64,000 nucleotides of DNA. It comes from Cephaloticoccus sp. GTDB lineage: Bacteria; Verrucomicrobiota; Verrucomicrobiia; Opitutales; Opitutaceae. The position numbers and the translations under genes were made by a program. The DNA lies in NCBI GenBank assembly GCA_030833445.1, contig JAURHD010000011.1:29699-93698 (forward strand), given 5' to 3'. This document shows positions 42,858 to 52,419 of this stretch, one piece after another (the stretch's first letter is position 1; each line of letters opens with the position of its first letter). The notes below the pieces were generated by a model. It saw only the letters and a program-made list of their open reading frames with translations, made no database searches and had not been told where the DNA came from.

Positions 42858-44819
42858 TCAGGGTGCGGGCGTGCTGGGTGCGGCCGGGGTCGTTTCAGGT
42901 GGAGCCGGCGGACCGGGATCCTTGTCGCCGTAGGTCACTTTCCACAAGGCATCAAGCAACGGCTGTTCGATCACAAACACAGCTGCGATTTCATTCGAAC
43001 CGGCAAATTGCACATTACCGCCGAGTCGCTCCGTGAAGAACAGGGTCATGGTCTCCGTCTGTTCGCCCGTGCCCCCTGGCAGGGTAATCCGCGCGTCCAA
43101 TTGGTAACGCCAGGTGCGCTCGATGTCGGAGAGCAGCACCTTGGCGGGGAAACCGTCCTCAACGAAACGTTGCGCCCGAAGACTGCGCAATTGGTTGATC
43201 AGGGTCTTGATGGGTTCATCGCTGGTGCCTTCCAGCGGCAGGATTTTATCCAACACCATCGTGTTGGTCTGCAGATCCTTCACACTGAGGTTGGTGATAC
43301 GGGCGGCGGCGGGTAATTCACGCAGCAGTCTTTGACGATAGTCGAGGGGGACGGGGGCCGTCTGTTCGAGCACTGCGGAATCGACCACGTATACAAAGCG
43401 GGCATCGCCGAGCCGGGCATAGACATTACCGTCGCGGCTGCTGGAAACCCCAATTTGTAATTTGACGGTCCGGGCATTGTTGCCCGTGCCAAGGGTCAGG
43501 GTGATTTCGCGTTCGGGTCGGTTGAAGCCCCAGTTTTCCAGATCCGCTTCGCTGGGGGCATCACTCACAAATTTAAGCGCGGAGAGTTGACGCAATTGTT
43601 CGATCAGGCGTTCGACCATTTTGCCATCCGCCGGTTGGGTTTGCGGTCCCTGCTGCGTATCCCGCCGGACAATCTGCCAGTTGTTGCCGGCGACGCTGGT
43701 CTCGAGTTGCTGGATGGTCAGATCCGGTTGATTGGGGGCGGTGATAACGATGGCGGAAACGGCACTGGCATCGATATCCAAGACCTTGGGCTCACGTAAT
43801 ATTTCCTGCGCATTGCGCAATGCCTCCACCAATGCAGCCGGCAGGCTGACCGTGAAGAGGGTGGATTTACCTTCCAGCATGGCATTGAATTCGATGTCCG
43901 GCTTGGTGCCGGGATTGCCGGTGGTTTCGGTGGCCGCTGCGGGTATGGCGGTCGCGCCGATTTCACTGCCGAGAATCAGGGTTTCGCGCCGGTTGTTTCC
44001 CTCCAAGGTGATCCGCATCGTGGGATTGCTGGCCGGATTCGCATCCACATTGCCGGCGGTCGCAAAGGAGCGCACGCGCAGGGCGTTGAGGGCATTGATG
44101 CTCAACTCGACCGCTGTCTTGCTGGCCCGCGCAATGATCGGTGCCTCAAAAGTCCAGCGGTTGCTGCCTTCACGGCGAATGCGCACGCGGAGATTGGCGG
44201 CGTTTTGCAGGTTGAGTGAACGGGTTTCAAAAACGGGGATGGAGAAAATCGTATCCGCCCGCAGATCCTCGATGGGCAGGCCGAGACTCCGGGCCAGACT
44301 CAGGTTTACCACGTGCACCCGGTTGCCGTCCGGTGACAGAATATACAGGCGGTTGCCCACCTTGGTTTCGTCTCCGATTTTGAGCGTGTAACTGTCGGCG
44401 GTGTTCGTTTCGTCGCCGGTGGTATTGGTCCCGGTGGTGAAGGTGACCGTCAATCGCGGTTGCTCCAGTCCGTAGTCCGCGAGGGACTGGTTGTTCTTTG
44501 CCAGATCGGCCACACTGAAGCTGGTTTCGTGTTCGAGAAACTGCAGCTCATTGATGATCCGGCTGACGGCATGGGGATTGGCCGGCCACTCAATCGGTTC
44601 GGTCAGTGACCAGTTGTCTCCCTGCCGGATCAGATTGATCGGAGTAGTCTCAGGTCCGCTGATACGCAGGCTGCGGATGTCGGCCGTTTCTGCGCCAAGC
44701 ACCCGACGCCGAGCCTCGAGTGACGCTTGTTCGGTGCGCCACCCGCGCTCAAATTTGAAGATGAAGAAAAAGAGCGCGACGTTTAGAAAAACGAGGATGA
44801 GGGTGACTTTGGTGCGCAT
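42858..44819 (-). CDS. DUF4340 domain-containing protein
   Basis: 653 residues from ATG 44819. One N-terminal helix (LILVFLNVALFFFIF) precedes tandem DUF4340-like beta/alpha units, each beginning with a WSLTEPIEWPAN- or WQIVRRD-like strand after a sequence such as SLRISG. The C-terminus is alanine/proline-rich. DUF4340 proteins usually follow GldG-like genes, as here, 13 nt downstream of the GldG homologue. The exact role is unknown; it is probably a periplasmic partner of the ABC system. Confidence 0.87.
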   Translation of the reverse strand: MRTKVTLILVFLNVALFFFIFKFERGWRTEQASLEARRRVLGAETADIRSLRISGPETTPINLIRQGDNWSLTEPIEWPANPHAVSRIINELQFLEHETSFSVADLAKNNQSLADYGLEQPRLTVTFTTGTNTTGDETNTADSYTLKIGDETKVGNRLYILSPDGNRVHVVNLSLARSLGLPIEDLRADTIFSIPVFETRSLNLQNAANLRVRIRREGSNRWTFEAPIIARASKTAVELSINALNALRVRSFATAGNVDANPASNPTMRITLEGNNRRETLILGSEIGATAIPAAATETTGNPGTKPDIEFNAMLEGKSTLFTVSLPAALVEALRNAQEILREPKVLDIDASAVSAIVITAPNQPDLTIQQLETSVAGNNWQIVRRDTQQGPQTQPADGKMVERLIEQLRQLSALKFVSDAPSEADLENWGFNRPEREITLTLGTGNNARTVKLQIGVSSSRDGNVYARLGDARFVYVVDSAVLEQTAPVPLDYRQRLLRELPAAARITNLSVKDLQTNTMVLDKILPLEGTSDEPIKTLINQLRSLRAQRFVEDGFPAKVLLSDIERTWRYQLDARITLPGGTGEQTETMTLFFTERLGGNVQFAGSNEIAAVFVIEQPLLDALWKVTYGDKDPGPPAPPETTPAAPSTPAP

Positions 44820-44832
44820 GATGGTGGATGGG

Positions 44833-46326
44833 CTAGTTGCGGCGTGACCAGTAGACAAAGAGTCCGAGCAGGGCCGCCGCCAGCGGCAGGCCGAAGATCA
44901 GAGTGAAACGGAGCTTCAGGAGTTCCGCCTGGCTGAGAGAAAGTTGGAAGCGCTCGATGGGCCGGGTCGGGACATTGAGTTGAGTATCCCGATCGATCGC
45001 CCAGTTCACGGCATTGAGAAAAAGGTTCAGGTTGCCGGCGCCGGCGATGCGATAGTTGGCGACCAAGTCGTCGGTGCCGATGACCACCAGCCGGCCGCTA
45101 CGCACGCTGAAGGGCAGATTATTCCGAACCTGCACGCGCTCGGAAGCCACCACCACCCCAAGGCGGTTGGCCGGAGGCAGATTGGCCATGCCCTTGAGAT
45201 CAACTCCGCGGTTGTATTCCGGCACCTGACGCTGGCGGTAGCTGACTTCACCCCAGGCCGAGGTCGAGGTGGCGGCCAAGGTCTCCACTTCCAGCCCGCC
45301 ACTGGTTGAGCGACCCGGATCCGGGCGCACGCTGCGGCTCAACCCGAGTTGCAGGGGAATTTTGTAATCGAGCAACGTCTGCGTGATGGGGTGCGCCAAG
45401 AAATTCCGGATGATCAGATCTCCATTGTCGGCGAAGCTGTCGGGATCCGTATCGTAGATCACGACGTCGTCCACCAGGACTCCCCAGTCGTAGAGGAGAT
45501 CGTCGAGTCCGTGCGGGATGCCCGGAGCAAGCAGCAGAATGAGCCGCCCTTCGCGCTTGTTGAGATATTCCCGCAGTTGCTCCTGATCAAAGGCGGTGTA
45601 GCGCCCTTGCGGAGCCGCGGCGACGACCAGATCGGCATCGGCGGGCACGGCCCGGGCGGTGCTGAGCTGGAGGTATTCCAAATCGAAATTGCGCAATCGC
45701 AGTTCATCATTCAACGCGGACAAGCCCCGGGCGGGATCCACGTCATCGGGTCGCAGTTCGCCGTGACCGGTCAGGAAATAAATCTTTTTACGCGTGGGTT
45801 TGGTGACGCTGAGAATCGCGGCCGTGATGGCCTGTTCGCCGCGGAAATCGGTGCGCACCCGGTCCTTCACCCCGTAGAGCTCACCGAGCGAGACCAGCTG
45901 CCGCTGATCACCGCAGATTAACAGAACCGTATTTGGCTGGTCGATGCCCAGCTGGTCCGCCTCGCGCCGTTGCTGGTAGACGTCGATGAATTGCACATCG
46001 ATCTTACCGACCTTGCTGTTCTCGGTGACGTAGGTGTATTCGCGCAGCAGGCCCTTGAGATCACGGTAGGCCTGGGCGATGTCCTCGTTCTCGGCGTTCT
46101 CGGTCAGGGTGACCACGATTTTTACCGGCCGTTCGAGATGGAGCAGATAGGATTTGGTTTCCGGCGACAACGAGTAGCGCTGATGGGCGGTGAGGTCGAA
46201 ACGCCAGGCGTGATTGCGCGAAAGGTAATTGAGCCCGCTGAAAAGCGCGACAAACAGCACGGCCTGCAGCACGAGGTTGATCGTGCGAAGCCAGCGTGCG
46301 GTGCGAAAACTGTCCGGGGAAAGCAT
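44833..46326 (-). CDS. GldG-like ABC system periplasmic protein
   Basis: 497 residues with a helix near each end. After the anchor (LVLQAVLFVALFSGLNYL) is NHAWRFDLTAHQRYSLS, the conserved opening of GldG family proteins. A central IFT52-like Rossmann region holds KKIYFLTGHGELRPDD and LILLLAPGIPHGLDDLLYDWG. It ends in a C-terminal helix with a basic tail. GldG homologues work with GldF and GldA in Bacteroidetes gliding, but the group is broader; here motility is not implied. It is 2 nt from the permease gene. Confidence 0.88.
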   Translation of the reverse strand: MLSPDSFRTARWLRTINLVLQAVLFVALFSGLNYLSRNHAWRFDLTAHQRYSLSPETKSYLLHLERPVKIVVTLTENAENEDIAQAYRDLKGLLREYTYVTENSKVGKIDVQFIDVYQQRREADQLGIDQPNTVLLICGDQRQLVSLGELYGVKDRVRTDFRGEQAITAAILSVTKPTRKKIYFLTGHGELRPDDVDPARGLSALNDELRLRNFDLEYLQLSTARAVPADADLVVAAAPQGRYTAFDQEQLREYLNKREGRLILLLAPGIPHGLDDLLYDWGVLVDDVVIYDTDPDSFADNGDLIIRNFLAHPITQTLLDYKIPLQLGLSRSVRPDPGRSTSGGLEVETLAATSTSAWGEVSYRQRQVPEYNRGVDLKGMANLPPANRLGVVVASERVQVRNNLPFSVRSGRLVVIGTDDLVANYRIAGAGNLNLFLNAVNWAIDRDTQLNVPTRPIERFQLSLSQAELLKLRFTLIFGLPLAAALLGLFVYWSRRN

Positions 46327-46328
46327 GG

Positions 46329-47090
46329 TCAGTTGTGCAGAAGTTTGGCCTCGACGCTCAGGATGCTGAAGATGAGGGCGAGCACGGTGCCACTCAGGTA
46401 AAAGAGCAGCTGCCGGGTATCAATGACCCCACGGGTGAAATCCTCCCGGTGTTGCATGATTTGCGCGTAGTTAACGACTTCCTTCACCGGATGGAGCACA
46501 TCCCGGTTAAGCCAGGATGCATCGTAGAGGAAACCGAGTCCGAAGATCAGCGCGAAAAGGATGGTGAAGCCCAGGATCCCGGCCACGGCCTGATTGCGGG
46601 ACAGCGAACTGGCGAACACCCCGATGGCGATGAACAACAAGCCGGAGATGGCGATGAACAGGTAACCGCCGATCAAGGGACCTGGATCCATGAACCGCAC
46701 GTCCGCGGCAAATTTGTGCAGGATATAGAAGAAGCCACCGGTCGAACCCCAGAGTGCGAGGTAGAGCAAATAGGCGGCGAAATATTTCCCCAGCACGACC
46801 TCTGTCGTCGTGACCGGCGTGGTCAGCAGGGTTTCGATGGTGCCGAGGCGGCGTTCCTCGGCGAGGCACTTCATGGTGAGCAAGGGCACCATGAACAGCA
46901 CCGGGAACCAGAAGATTTGGAAGAACACGTGGGCCGGGGAAACCTCCTGGGCGGCCTTGCTGTAATCCTGCAGGATGCCGGTGAAGAAAAAGCCCATCAC
47001 GGCCAGAAACAAGGTGGCGGCGATGTAGGTGCTCGGGTTGACGAGCAACATGCGGACTTCGTGACTCAGAATGGTGAGGAAATGGCGCAT
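46329..47090 (-). CDS. ABC-2 type transporter permease (GldF-like)
   Basis: 253 residues, six hydrophobic segments. The signature EERRLGTIETLLTTPVTTTEVVLGKY near residues 80-105 (quoted in part: LGTIETLLTTPV) is typical of GldF/NosY-like permeases. The N-terminal NPSTYIAATLFLAVMGFFF is the first helix. It forms the inner-membrane channel with the ATPase encoded 3 nt upstream. The substrate is unknown. Confidence 0.88.
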   Translation of the reverse strand: MRHFLTILSHEVRMLLVNPSTYIAATLFLAVMGFFFTGILQDYSKAAQEVSPAHVFFQIFWFPVLFMVPLLTMKCLAEERRLGTIETLLTTPVTTTEVVLGKYFAAYLLYLALWGSTGGFFYILHKFAADVRFMDPGPLIGGYLFIAISGLLFIAIGVFASSLSRNQAVAGILGFTILFALIFGLGFLYDASWLNRDVLHPVKEVVNYAQIMQHREDFTRGVIDTRQLLFYLSGTVLALIFSILSVEAKLLHN

Positions 47091-47093
47091 GGT

Positions 47094-48083
47094 TCAGGGT
47101 TTCTTCAGATCTTCCGCTTTCACGTCCCAGCTCCGGCGAGTAGCGGCGAGGAAGACGTCTTCCAGGGTGGGGTGCGCGCGGCTGAGTGACCGCAAACGAA
47201 ATCCATCCCGGGTCAGATTTTTCATCAGGACCTCACCGAGATCATCATCGTGATCAGTCGAGAGGGTATAAACCCGAAACCCGCCAAGGTCGGGTTCCCC
47301 GGTATCGGTGATTTCCAAGTTGGCAGACAATTCAGTCAACACGGCGTCGAGCTTACTGGGATCGCCCGCCAGCTCCACTTGATAGGAAGAACGGCCCAGC
47401 ACCTCACGGCGCAATTCAGCGGGCGTGCCCTGGGCGACAATCCGGCCTTGATTGATGATCAAAACCCGGTCGCACGTCATTTCGATTTCCGGCAAAATAT
47501 GTGATGAGATGATTACAGTCATCCGGCCGCGCAGGCTGGCGATGAGGTCACGCACGATCAGGATCTGATGCGGGTCGAGTCCGATGGTGGGTTCGTCCAT
47601 GATGATGACCGGCGGTTCGGCCAGAATCGCCTCGGCAATGCCAACCCGTTGGCGGAAACCTTTGGAAAGTTTGCCGATGATCTTGTGCCTGACCCGTTTC
47701 AAATCACACAACTCCAGCACTTCATCGATTCTCGAGCCGAGTTTCGAGCGCGGGATTTCCTTCAATCGTCCGCGGAAATACAGATATTCGGATACCCGCA
47801 TATCCTCGGGCAACGGATTGTTCTCCGGCATGTAGCCGATGAATCGTTTCACCGCATCGGGTTGGGAAGCGACGGGCACGCCGCAAATGCTGACTTGTCC
47901 CGAGGTGGCCGGCAGATAACCGGTCAGGATGCGCATGGTGGTGGACTTGCCCGCGCCGTTGGGCCCAAGGAAACCCAAGATCTCGCCCCGTTTCAGGGTG
48001 AAACTGATGCCATTGACCGCAGTCACCCCCGCATAGGATTTAACCAGCTGGGTGACTTCGATGGCGGGAACGGATTCGGACAT
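47094..48083 (-). CDS. ABC transporter ATP-binding protein (GldA-like)
   Basis: 329 residues. Walker A GPNGAGKST, Q-loop YMPENNPL, signature LSKGFRQRVGIAEA, Walker B IIMDEPTIGLDP and the switch His in IISSHILPE are all intact. A ~90-residue C-terminal extension (from ~235) ends with TLEDVFLAATRRS, the usual close for this subfamily. It powers the permease/GldG system. birA lies 35 nt upstream on the same strand. Confidence 0.9.
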   Translation of the reverse strand: MSESVPAIEVTQLVKSYAGVTAVNGISFTLKRGEILGFLGPNGAGKSTTMRILTGYLPATSGQVSICGVPVASQPDAVKRFIGYMPENNPLPEDMRVSEYLYFRGRLKEIPRSKLGSRIDEVLELCDLKRVRHKIIGKLSKGFRQRVGIAEAILAEPPVIIMDEPTIGLDPHQILIVRDLIASLRGRMTVIISSHILPEIEMTCDRVLIINQGRIVAQGTPAELRREVLGRSSYQVELAGDPSKLDAVLTELSANLEITDTGEPDLGGFRVYTLSTDHDDDLGEVLMKNLTRDGFRLRSLSRAHPTLEDVFLAATRRSWDVKAEDLKKP

Positions 48084-48118
48084 ACGGTGGAATTATTGTG
48101 GGTGCGCTGATCCCAAGC

Positions 48119-49108
48119 TCAACTTACTTTCTCCAAGGTGACCTCACCGGCGGAAAAACGTTGCGTCTGACCACGCGTATTCCGGAGGAGCAGGGACCCC
48201 GCTTCGTCGATGCCGGCGGCCGTGCCCTCGATGCGCTGGGTGCCATTCAGCACGGCAATTGAATGGCCCCGCAGGACATCATAGTTCGGCCAGCTTTTGG
48301 CCAGGGTCTCGGTATGATCGCCGGCGATAAACTGGTTGTAAGCCAGGAACACCCGACCGATGAGAGCGGCGGCAAACAAATTCAAATCGATGGGTTTGCC
48401 GGTCTCAGCGGCGAGGGAGGTCGCCCGGCAGGCCAGTTCGGTCGGCCAGCTGCCGGCCGGTTGATTGATGTTCAACCCCAAGCCGAAGACCAGGTCGCGC
48501 ATCTGGTCGGAATCAATCCGCGCCTCGGTGAGCATGCCCCCGGCCTTGCGCCCGTCGAAAACGATATCGTTCGGCCATTTCAAGCCGGCCTGCACGTCAC
48601 AGAAATTGGTGATCAGTTCGCAGATGCTGACACCCATCCAGAGGGTGAAGGTCGGCATGCGCTGGGGAGGAATGTGCGGCCGAAAGGCGAAACTCGCGTA
48701 GAGGTTTTGTTGGTCATGGCTGTGCCACACCCGGCCAAAACGACCGCGACCGTGGGTTTGTTCACGCGCCAGCACCACAAAGGGGGCCGGCCGCCCGGCG
48801 GCGAGTTGGCGCGCGCATTCGTCATTGGTGCTGTCCACGGTATCGAGCACCGTAAGCGGAAAATCGCGTTTGCGGGAACGGAGCAGGGCCTCGATCAAGG
48901 TGGCGTGCAGCCCCGCCGGTTTTTTTTGCAACCGGTAACCCTTCGCGCGGATGGCCTGAAATTCGAAACCTTGCTCCCGCAATTTGCCCATGTGCTGCCA
49001 GATCGCCACCCGGCTGATTCCGAGTTTTGCCGCCAAAGCCGTCCCGGATACGCAATCGGGGGCATGGGCGATGAGTTCTCGTAGAATGACAAGTTCGGCG
49101 TTGGACAT
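48119..49108 (-). CDS. birA: Biotin-[acetyl-CoA-carboxylase] ligase, bifunctional BirA type
   Basis: 329 residues from ATG 49108; in-frame GTG 49126 and ATG 49120 are possible. The N-terminal winged helix (SGTALAAKLGISRVAIWQHM) marks a DNA-binding repressor form. The catalytic domain has STNDECARQLAAG, the biotin-binding GRGRFGRVW and LKWPNDIVFDGRKAGGML, with the SH3-like C-terminal domain after ~280. It attaches biotin to carboxylase carriers and can repress biotin genes. No biotin operon is in view. Confidence 0.92.
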   Translation of the reverse strand: MSNAELVILRELIAHAPDCVSGTALAAKLGISRVAIWQHMGKLREQGFEFQAIRAKGYRLQKKPAGLHATLIEALLRSRKRDFPLTVLDTVDSTNDECARQLAAGRPAPFVVLAREQTHGRGRFGRVWHSHDQQNLYASFAFRPHIPPQRMPTFTLWMGVSICELITNFCDVQAGLKWPNDIVFDGRKAGGMLTEARIDSDQMRDLVFGLGLNINQPAGSWPTELACRATSLAAETGKPIDLNLFAAALIGRVFLAYNQFIAGDHTETLAKSWPNYDVLRGHSIAVLNGTQRIEGTAAGIDEAGSLLLRNTRGQTQRFSAGEVTLEKVS

Positions 49109-49154
49109 GCGAAGGAGCATTGCCACTAGAACCCCTCGGGGTAGGCTGGGGCAA

Positions 49155-49445
49155 ATGTCATTTACGGAATTTAAAGCCTCACTTGACGAAACCAGTATGC
49201 CGGCCGGGTTAAGGCCTGCCTTGGCCGGACTTTGGCACGACGGGAAGGGTGACTGGGGAGCGGCCCATCGAGCCGTGCAGGACGACGATTCAGCCGAATC
49301 GGCTTGGGTGCACGCTTATCTCCATCGCAAGGAAGGCGATCCGGGCAACGCGGGTTACTGGTATACGCGGGCAGGCCGTCCGAATTCGGAAGCCCCACTC
49401 GCTGAAGAGTGGGCCGCCATTGCCCGCACTTTGCTGGGCGACTGA
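49155..49445 (+). CDS. Conserved hypothetical protein
   Basis: 96 residues from ATG 49155, divergent from birA. It reads as a compact helical protein: LRPALAGLWHDGKGDW, then AWVHAYLHRKEGD and NAGYWYTRAGR. The last two blocks resemble a small widespread uncharacterised family known to me only by appearance. No signal peptide or membrane segment. The 3' end is 6 nt from the convergent hypothetical gene. Confidence 0.7.
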   Translation: MSFTEFKASLDETSMPAGLRPALAGLWHDGKGDWGAAHRAVQDDDSAESAWVHAYLHRKEGDPGNAGYWYTRAGRPNSEAPLAEEWAAIARTLLGD

Positions 49446-49451
49446 GGCGGA

Positions 49452-50048
49452 TTACGGTTTCTTGCGATAGGTGTAGTCGAAACCGCGCTGATAGGTGTCG
49501 CGGGTGGCTTCGCGAATTTGGCGGGCATTTTCCGGATCGACGAGGCCGACATCGTCGGCCGAAGCATTGAGTTCGGAGATATTCTCAAGCCGTTCATCCT
49601 CGGCGTAGAGCATCATGGCGTAGGCCTCGGCGCTCATGCCAAAGAGGGGGATGGTGTAGCGGTTGAGCGCCTGCACGGATTGGGACAGGTAACGGCGCTT
49701 GGCGAGTTCGGCCAAGCCCTTGGTCGTATAGATGTCGCGCTCGCGAAAGACCGGCGGCTTCTTTTCTTGGACCACGTATTCCGGCAGGCGGATAATCTGG
49801 TTGCGCGGCTTGTCCACGTCGCGCAAATCCACGTCTTCTTCCTCGGGTTTTTTCTCGGCCGGTTTGGGTGGGTCGTATTTCGGCATGCTGGCTGCCAAGG
49901 CAGCCGCGACCCCGGTGGAAAAGCTGCGGTGCTTGACCGTTTGGGTGGAATCCTCCTCCGCCGCCGGTTCCTTAGCACCCAAGTTAATACCTGCGATGCA
50001 CAAACCAACGGCGAGAGTGATCAATCTGTTGCTGGAACGCGGTTGCAT
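49452..50048 (-). CDS. Exported hypothetical protein
   Basis: 198 residues from ATG 50048. A signal peptide (SNRLITLAVGLCIAGINLGAKE) leads to a Pro/Lys/Glu-rich linker (KYDPPKPAEKKPEEED) and a helical C-terminal region containing RDIYTTKGLAELAKRRYLS and QALNRYTIPLFGMSAEAYA. I do not recognise the family. The longer in-frame start at 50156 adds an unlikely 36 residues. Confidence 0.62.
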   Translation of the reverse strand: MQPRSSNRLITLAVGLCIAGINLGAKEPAAEEDSTQTVKHRSFSTGVAAALAASMPKYDPPKPAEKKPEEEDVDLRDVDKPRNQIIRLPEYVVQEKKPPVFRERDIYTTKGLAELAKRRYLSQSVQALNRYTIPLFGMSAEAYAMMLYAEDERLENISELNASADDVGLVDPENARQIREATRDTYQRGFDYTYRKKP

Positions 50049-50118
50049 GAAATATGAGAAAGCTGGAGGCGGGTTCGGTTCCACCGCCAGCAGCGCACTG
50101 GCATTTGTTTGGGTTGGA

Positions 50119-50671
50119 TTACGGAGTGGCCGGTTTGATGAATTTACCCATCGCAAGTCCCGCCACCGTGAAGATCAACGTGCCGTAAAGCAGATTGATG
50201 AACCCCCAACTCCAACTTTGGTGCCACCAAATCGGATTTCCCAGGGACAATAGCAACGTGCCAGTCAGACCGATCATGGTGCTGAGCTTGACGACGCAGC
50301 CGTAGCCCTTGAATCCGGCGGCGGATTTGCGCAGCAAGCAACCCAGCAGGGACGCGATGACGAAGTAATGCAGGTAGCCTTTGAGGAAGACCGACGGATC
50401 CATCATATTAAAACCTTCCTTGGTGAAATGCACCATGGCACTGGGGCCGGCCTTGTAGAGCTCCGCCGCTTGTTCCGGATCAAGGTGCGGACCGGGCACG
50501 ACGTAAAGTCCGGTGGCGGGAAACACGGCATCCAAGGCAGCCAGGGTTGCGCGATCATCGGCGGTCGGTCGTGGAGAGGACTTTGTAAGGGAATGGGCTC
50601 ATCCAGAAGATGGCACCGAAGACAAACATCGCCAGAGCGGCGAGGGCAGGCACGAGCAGGTTGTTTTTCAT
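50119..50671 (-). pseudogene. Hypothetical four-helix membrane protein, frameshifted
   Basis: A start at ATG 50671 opens a typical first helix (LVPALAALAMFVFGAIFWM) but hits TGA in the frame after VLSTTDRR. The next frame begins ADDRATLAALDAVFPATG and continues through three more helices to 50119. The two frames join if one copy of a tandem GGTC (50563-50566, 50567-50570) is removed, giving SPFPYKVLSTTADDR. The restored protein is ~182 residues with a periplasmic loop containing VPGPHLDPEQ. The family is unknown to me. Real duplication or sequencing error. Confidence 0.7.
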
Positions 50672-50737
50672 GGGGTAGGATGCGGTCGTTGCGCCGCGTT
50701 GAAGCTTACCCAAACTAGCAGAAAAAAACCGGCCGGT

Positions 50738-52015
50738 TCAATCCCGCACTTGGCCCGTGCCGGTCACCAGCCACTTATAGCTGCAGAGCTCACGCAAACC
50801 CATCGGGCCGCGGGCATGCAAGCGGTCGGTCGAAATGCCGATCTCGGCCCCGAGCCCGAATTCAAATCCGTCATTGAAACGCGTGCTCGCGTTCCAGAGC
50901 ACCGCGGCGCTGTCCACGCCGGTCTGGAATTTATGCGCGGCCGCTTCATCGGCCGTGACGATGCTTTCACTGTGCCCCGAACTGTCACGATTGATGGTTG
51001 CGATGGCCTCATCCAGTGAATCAACCACCCGCACCGCCAGGATTTGGGCGAGAAATTCTGCGGTGAAATCGGCCTCGCTGGCGGCGATATGGGTGATGAG
51101 TGCCTTTGCGAGGATGGCGGCGGAGGCCGGATCGCAGCGCAATTCCACATTGGCGGCATTAATCAAGGCGCGAGCGGCGGCCGGCAGAAATTCTGCGGCG
51201 ACATCCTTGTGCACCAGCAGTTGCTCCGCGGCATTGCAGACCCCGGGCCGCGAAGTCTTGGCGTTGACGATAATTTTTTCCGCCATCGAGAGATCGGCGG
51301 CGCGATCGACATAGACGAAGCAAACGCCGGTGTAATGCTTGATAACCGGGATGGTGCTGTTCTCCGCCACGAAACGGATGAGGCTCTCGCCACCGCGTGG
51401 TATGATGCAGTGCACGAGGGTATAGAGCTTGAGCAACGTGGTCAGGGCGGCGCGGTCCGTGGTCGGGATCAACTGCACGGCATCGATTGGCAGGCCGGTT
51501 TCGGTCAGCGCCTGAGTGATCAATTCGGCCAGGGCGGTGTTCGTATAAAAGCATTCCTTGCCGCCGCGCAAAATGGCGGCGTTGCCGCTCTTCAAACAGA
51601 GCACGGCGCAATCGATGGTGACGTTGGGGCGTGCTTCATAGACGATGCCAATCACACCGATCGGCACGCGCACACGGCGCAGCAGGAGACCGTTGGGACG
51701 GGTGGTTTGCTCAAGCACTTCGCCGACCGGATCGGGGAGCGCGCAAACCTCGCGCACACTGACGGCCAGTTTTTCCAAGCGTGCGGCATTGAGGGTCAGT
51801 CGGTCGATTTGCGCGGCGGTGAGGCCGTTGGCCTCGGCCGCAGCCAGATCCTGTGCATTGGCGGCCAATAGTTTGGATTGGTTCGCGGTGATCAGGTCGG
51901 CCAACTTCTGCAGTGCAGCATCCTTCGGCGCAGTCGGCACCGTCGCCAACACGAGGGAGGCGGCACGGGCGCGCTGGGCGAGCGAGGTTATTTGCTGGGC
52001 GAGTTCGGCGGACAT
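50738..52015 (-). CDS. proA: Glutamate-5-semialdehyde dehydrogenase (gamma-glutamyl phosphate reductase)
   Basis: 425 residues, standard length. The NADPH-dependent enzyme reduces gamma-glutamyl phosphate in proline synthesis. Clear blocks are VRVPIGVIGIVYEARPNVT, ILRGGKECFYTN, IPRGGESLIRFV, the catalytic-Cys region SRPGVCNAAEQLLVHK and the C-terminal HARGPMGLRELCSYKW. No proB is adjacent. Confidence 0.95.
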   Translation of the reverse strand: MSAELAQQITSLAQRARAASLVLATVPTAPKDAALQKLADLITANQSKLLAANAQDLAAAEANGLTAAQIDRLTLNAARLEKLAVSVREVCALPDPVGEVLEQTTRPNGLLLRRVRVPIGVIGIVYEARPNVTIDCAVLCLKSGNAAILRGGKECFYTNTALAELITQALTETGLPIDAVQLIPTTDRAALTTLLKLYTLVHCIIPRGGESLIRFVAENSTIPVIKHYTGVCFVYVDRAADLSMAEKIIVNAKTSRPGVCNAAEQLLVHKDVAAEFLPAAARALINAANVELRCDPASAAILAKALITHIAASEADFTAEFLAQILAVRVVDSLDEAIATINRDSSGHSESIVTADEAAAHKFQTGVDSAAVLWNASTRFNDGFEFGLGAEIGISTDRLHARGPMGLRELCSYKWLVTGTGQVRD

Positions 52016-52089
52016 GGGAGGGACTGAATCTCACGCAATGCTGCTGCGGCGCAAAGTCAAAATGCAGCCTCCCTGACCGTCTGCGGGGT

Positions 52090-52419
52090 CTATTCGAATA
52101 GCCGGCCTTTGTTGAAACGCCATACGGCCACTGACATGACCAATCCGGTGATCAGGGTAAGGATACCGAGGATGGGCAGAAGTTGGCGCAGGCCCTGACC
52201 GGCCCAGAGGACGGTGCTGAAACCCTCCATCGACCAGTAAACCAAGGTGAGCTTGCTGAATTGCTGAATGAACTCGGGCATCAAGCTGATCGGAAACCAA
52301 GCCCCGCCGATCGCACTCATGAACAGGATCAGAAAAGTGGCCAGTCCGCTCGCGGCCTCGGCATTGGGTGAAATCGCGGCGAGCAGCATCCCGAAGGAAG
52401 TGCAGGTGGCGGCGGCCAA
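52090..52419 (-). pseudogene. ABC-2 type transporter permease, C-terminal fragment
   Basis: About 109 residues of the last helices of an ABC-2 permease (GLATFLILFMSAIGGAWFPISLM, shown in part as FMSAIGGAWFP) with a normal stop. The homology starts abruptly at ~52419: the several upstream helices and any start codon are missing, and the sequence changes to a VOC gene on the opposite strand. No partner ATPase is near. It is a fragment caused by a deletion or a chimeric join. Confidence 0.75.
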
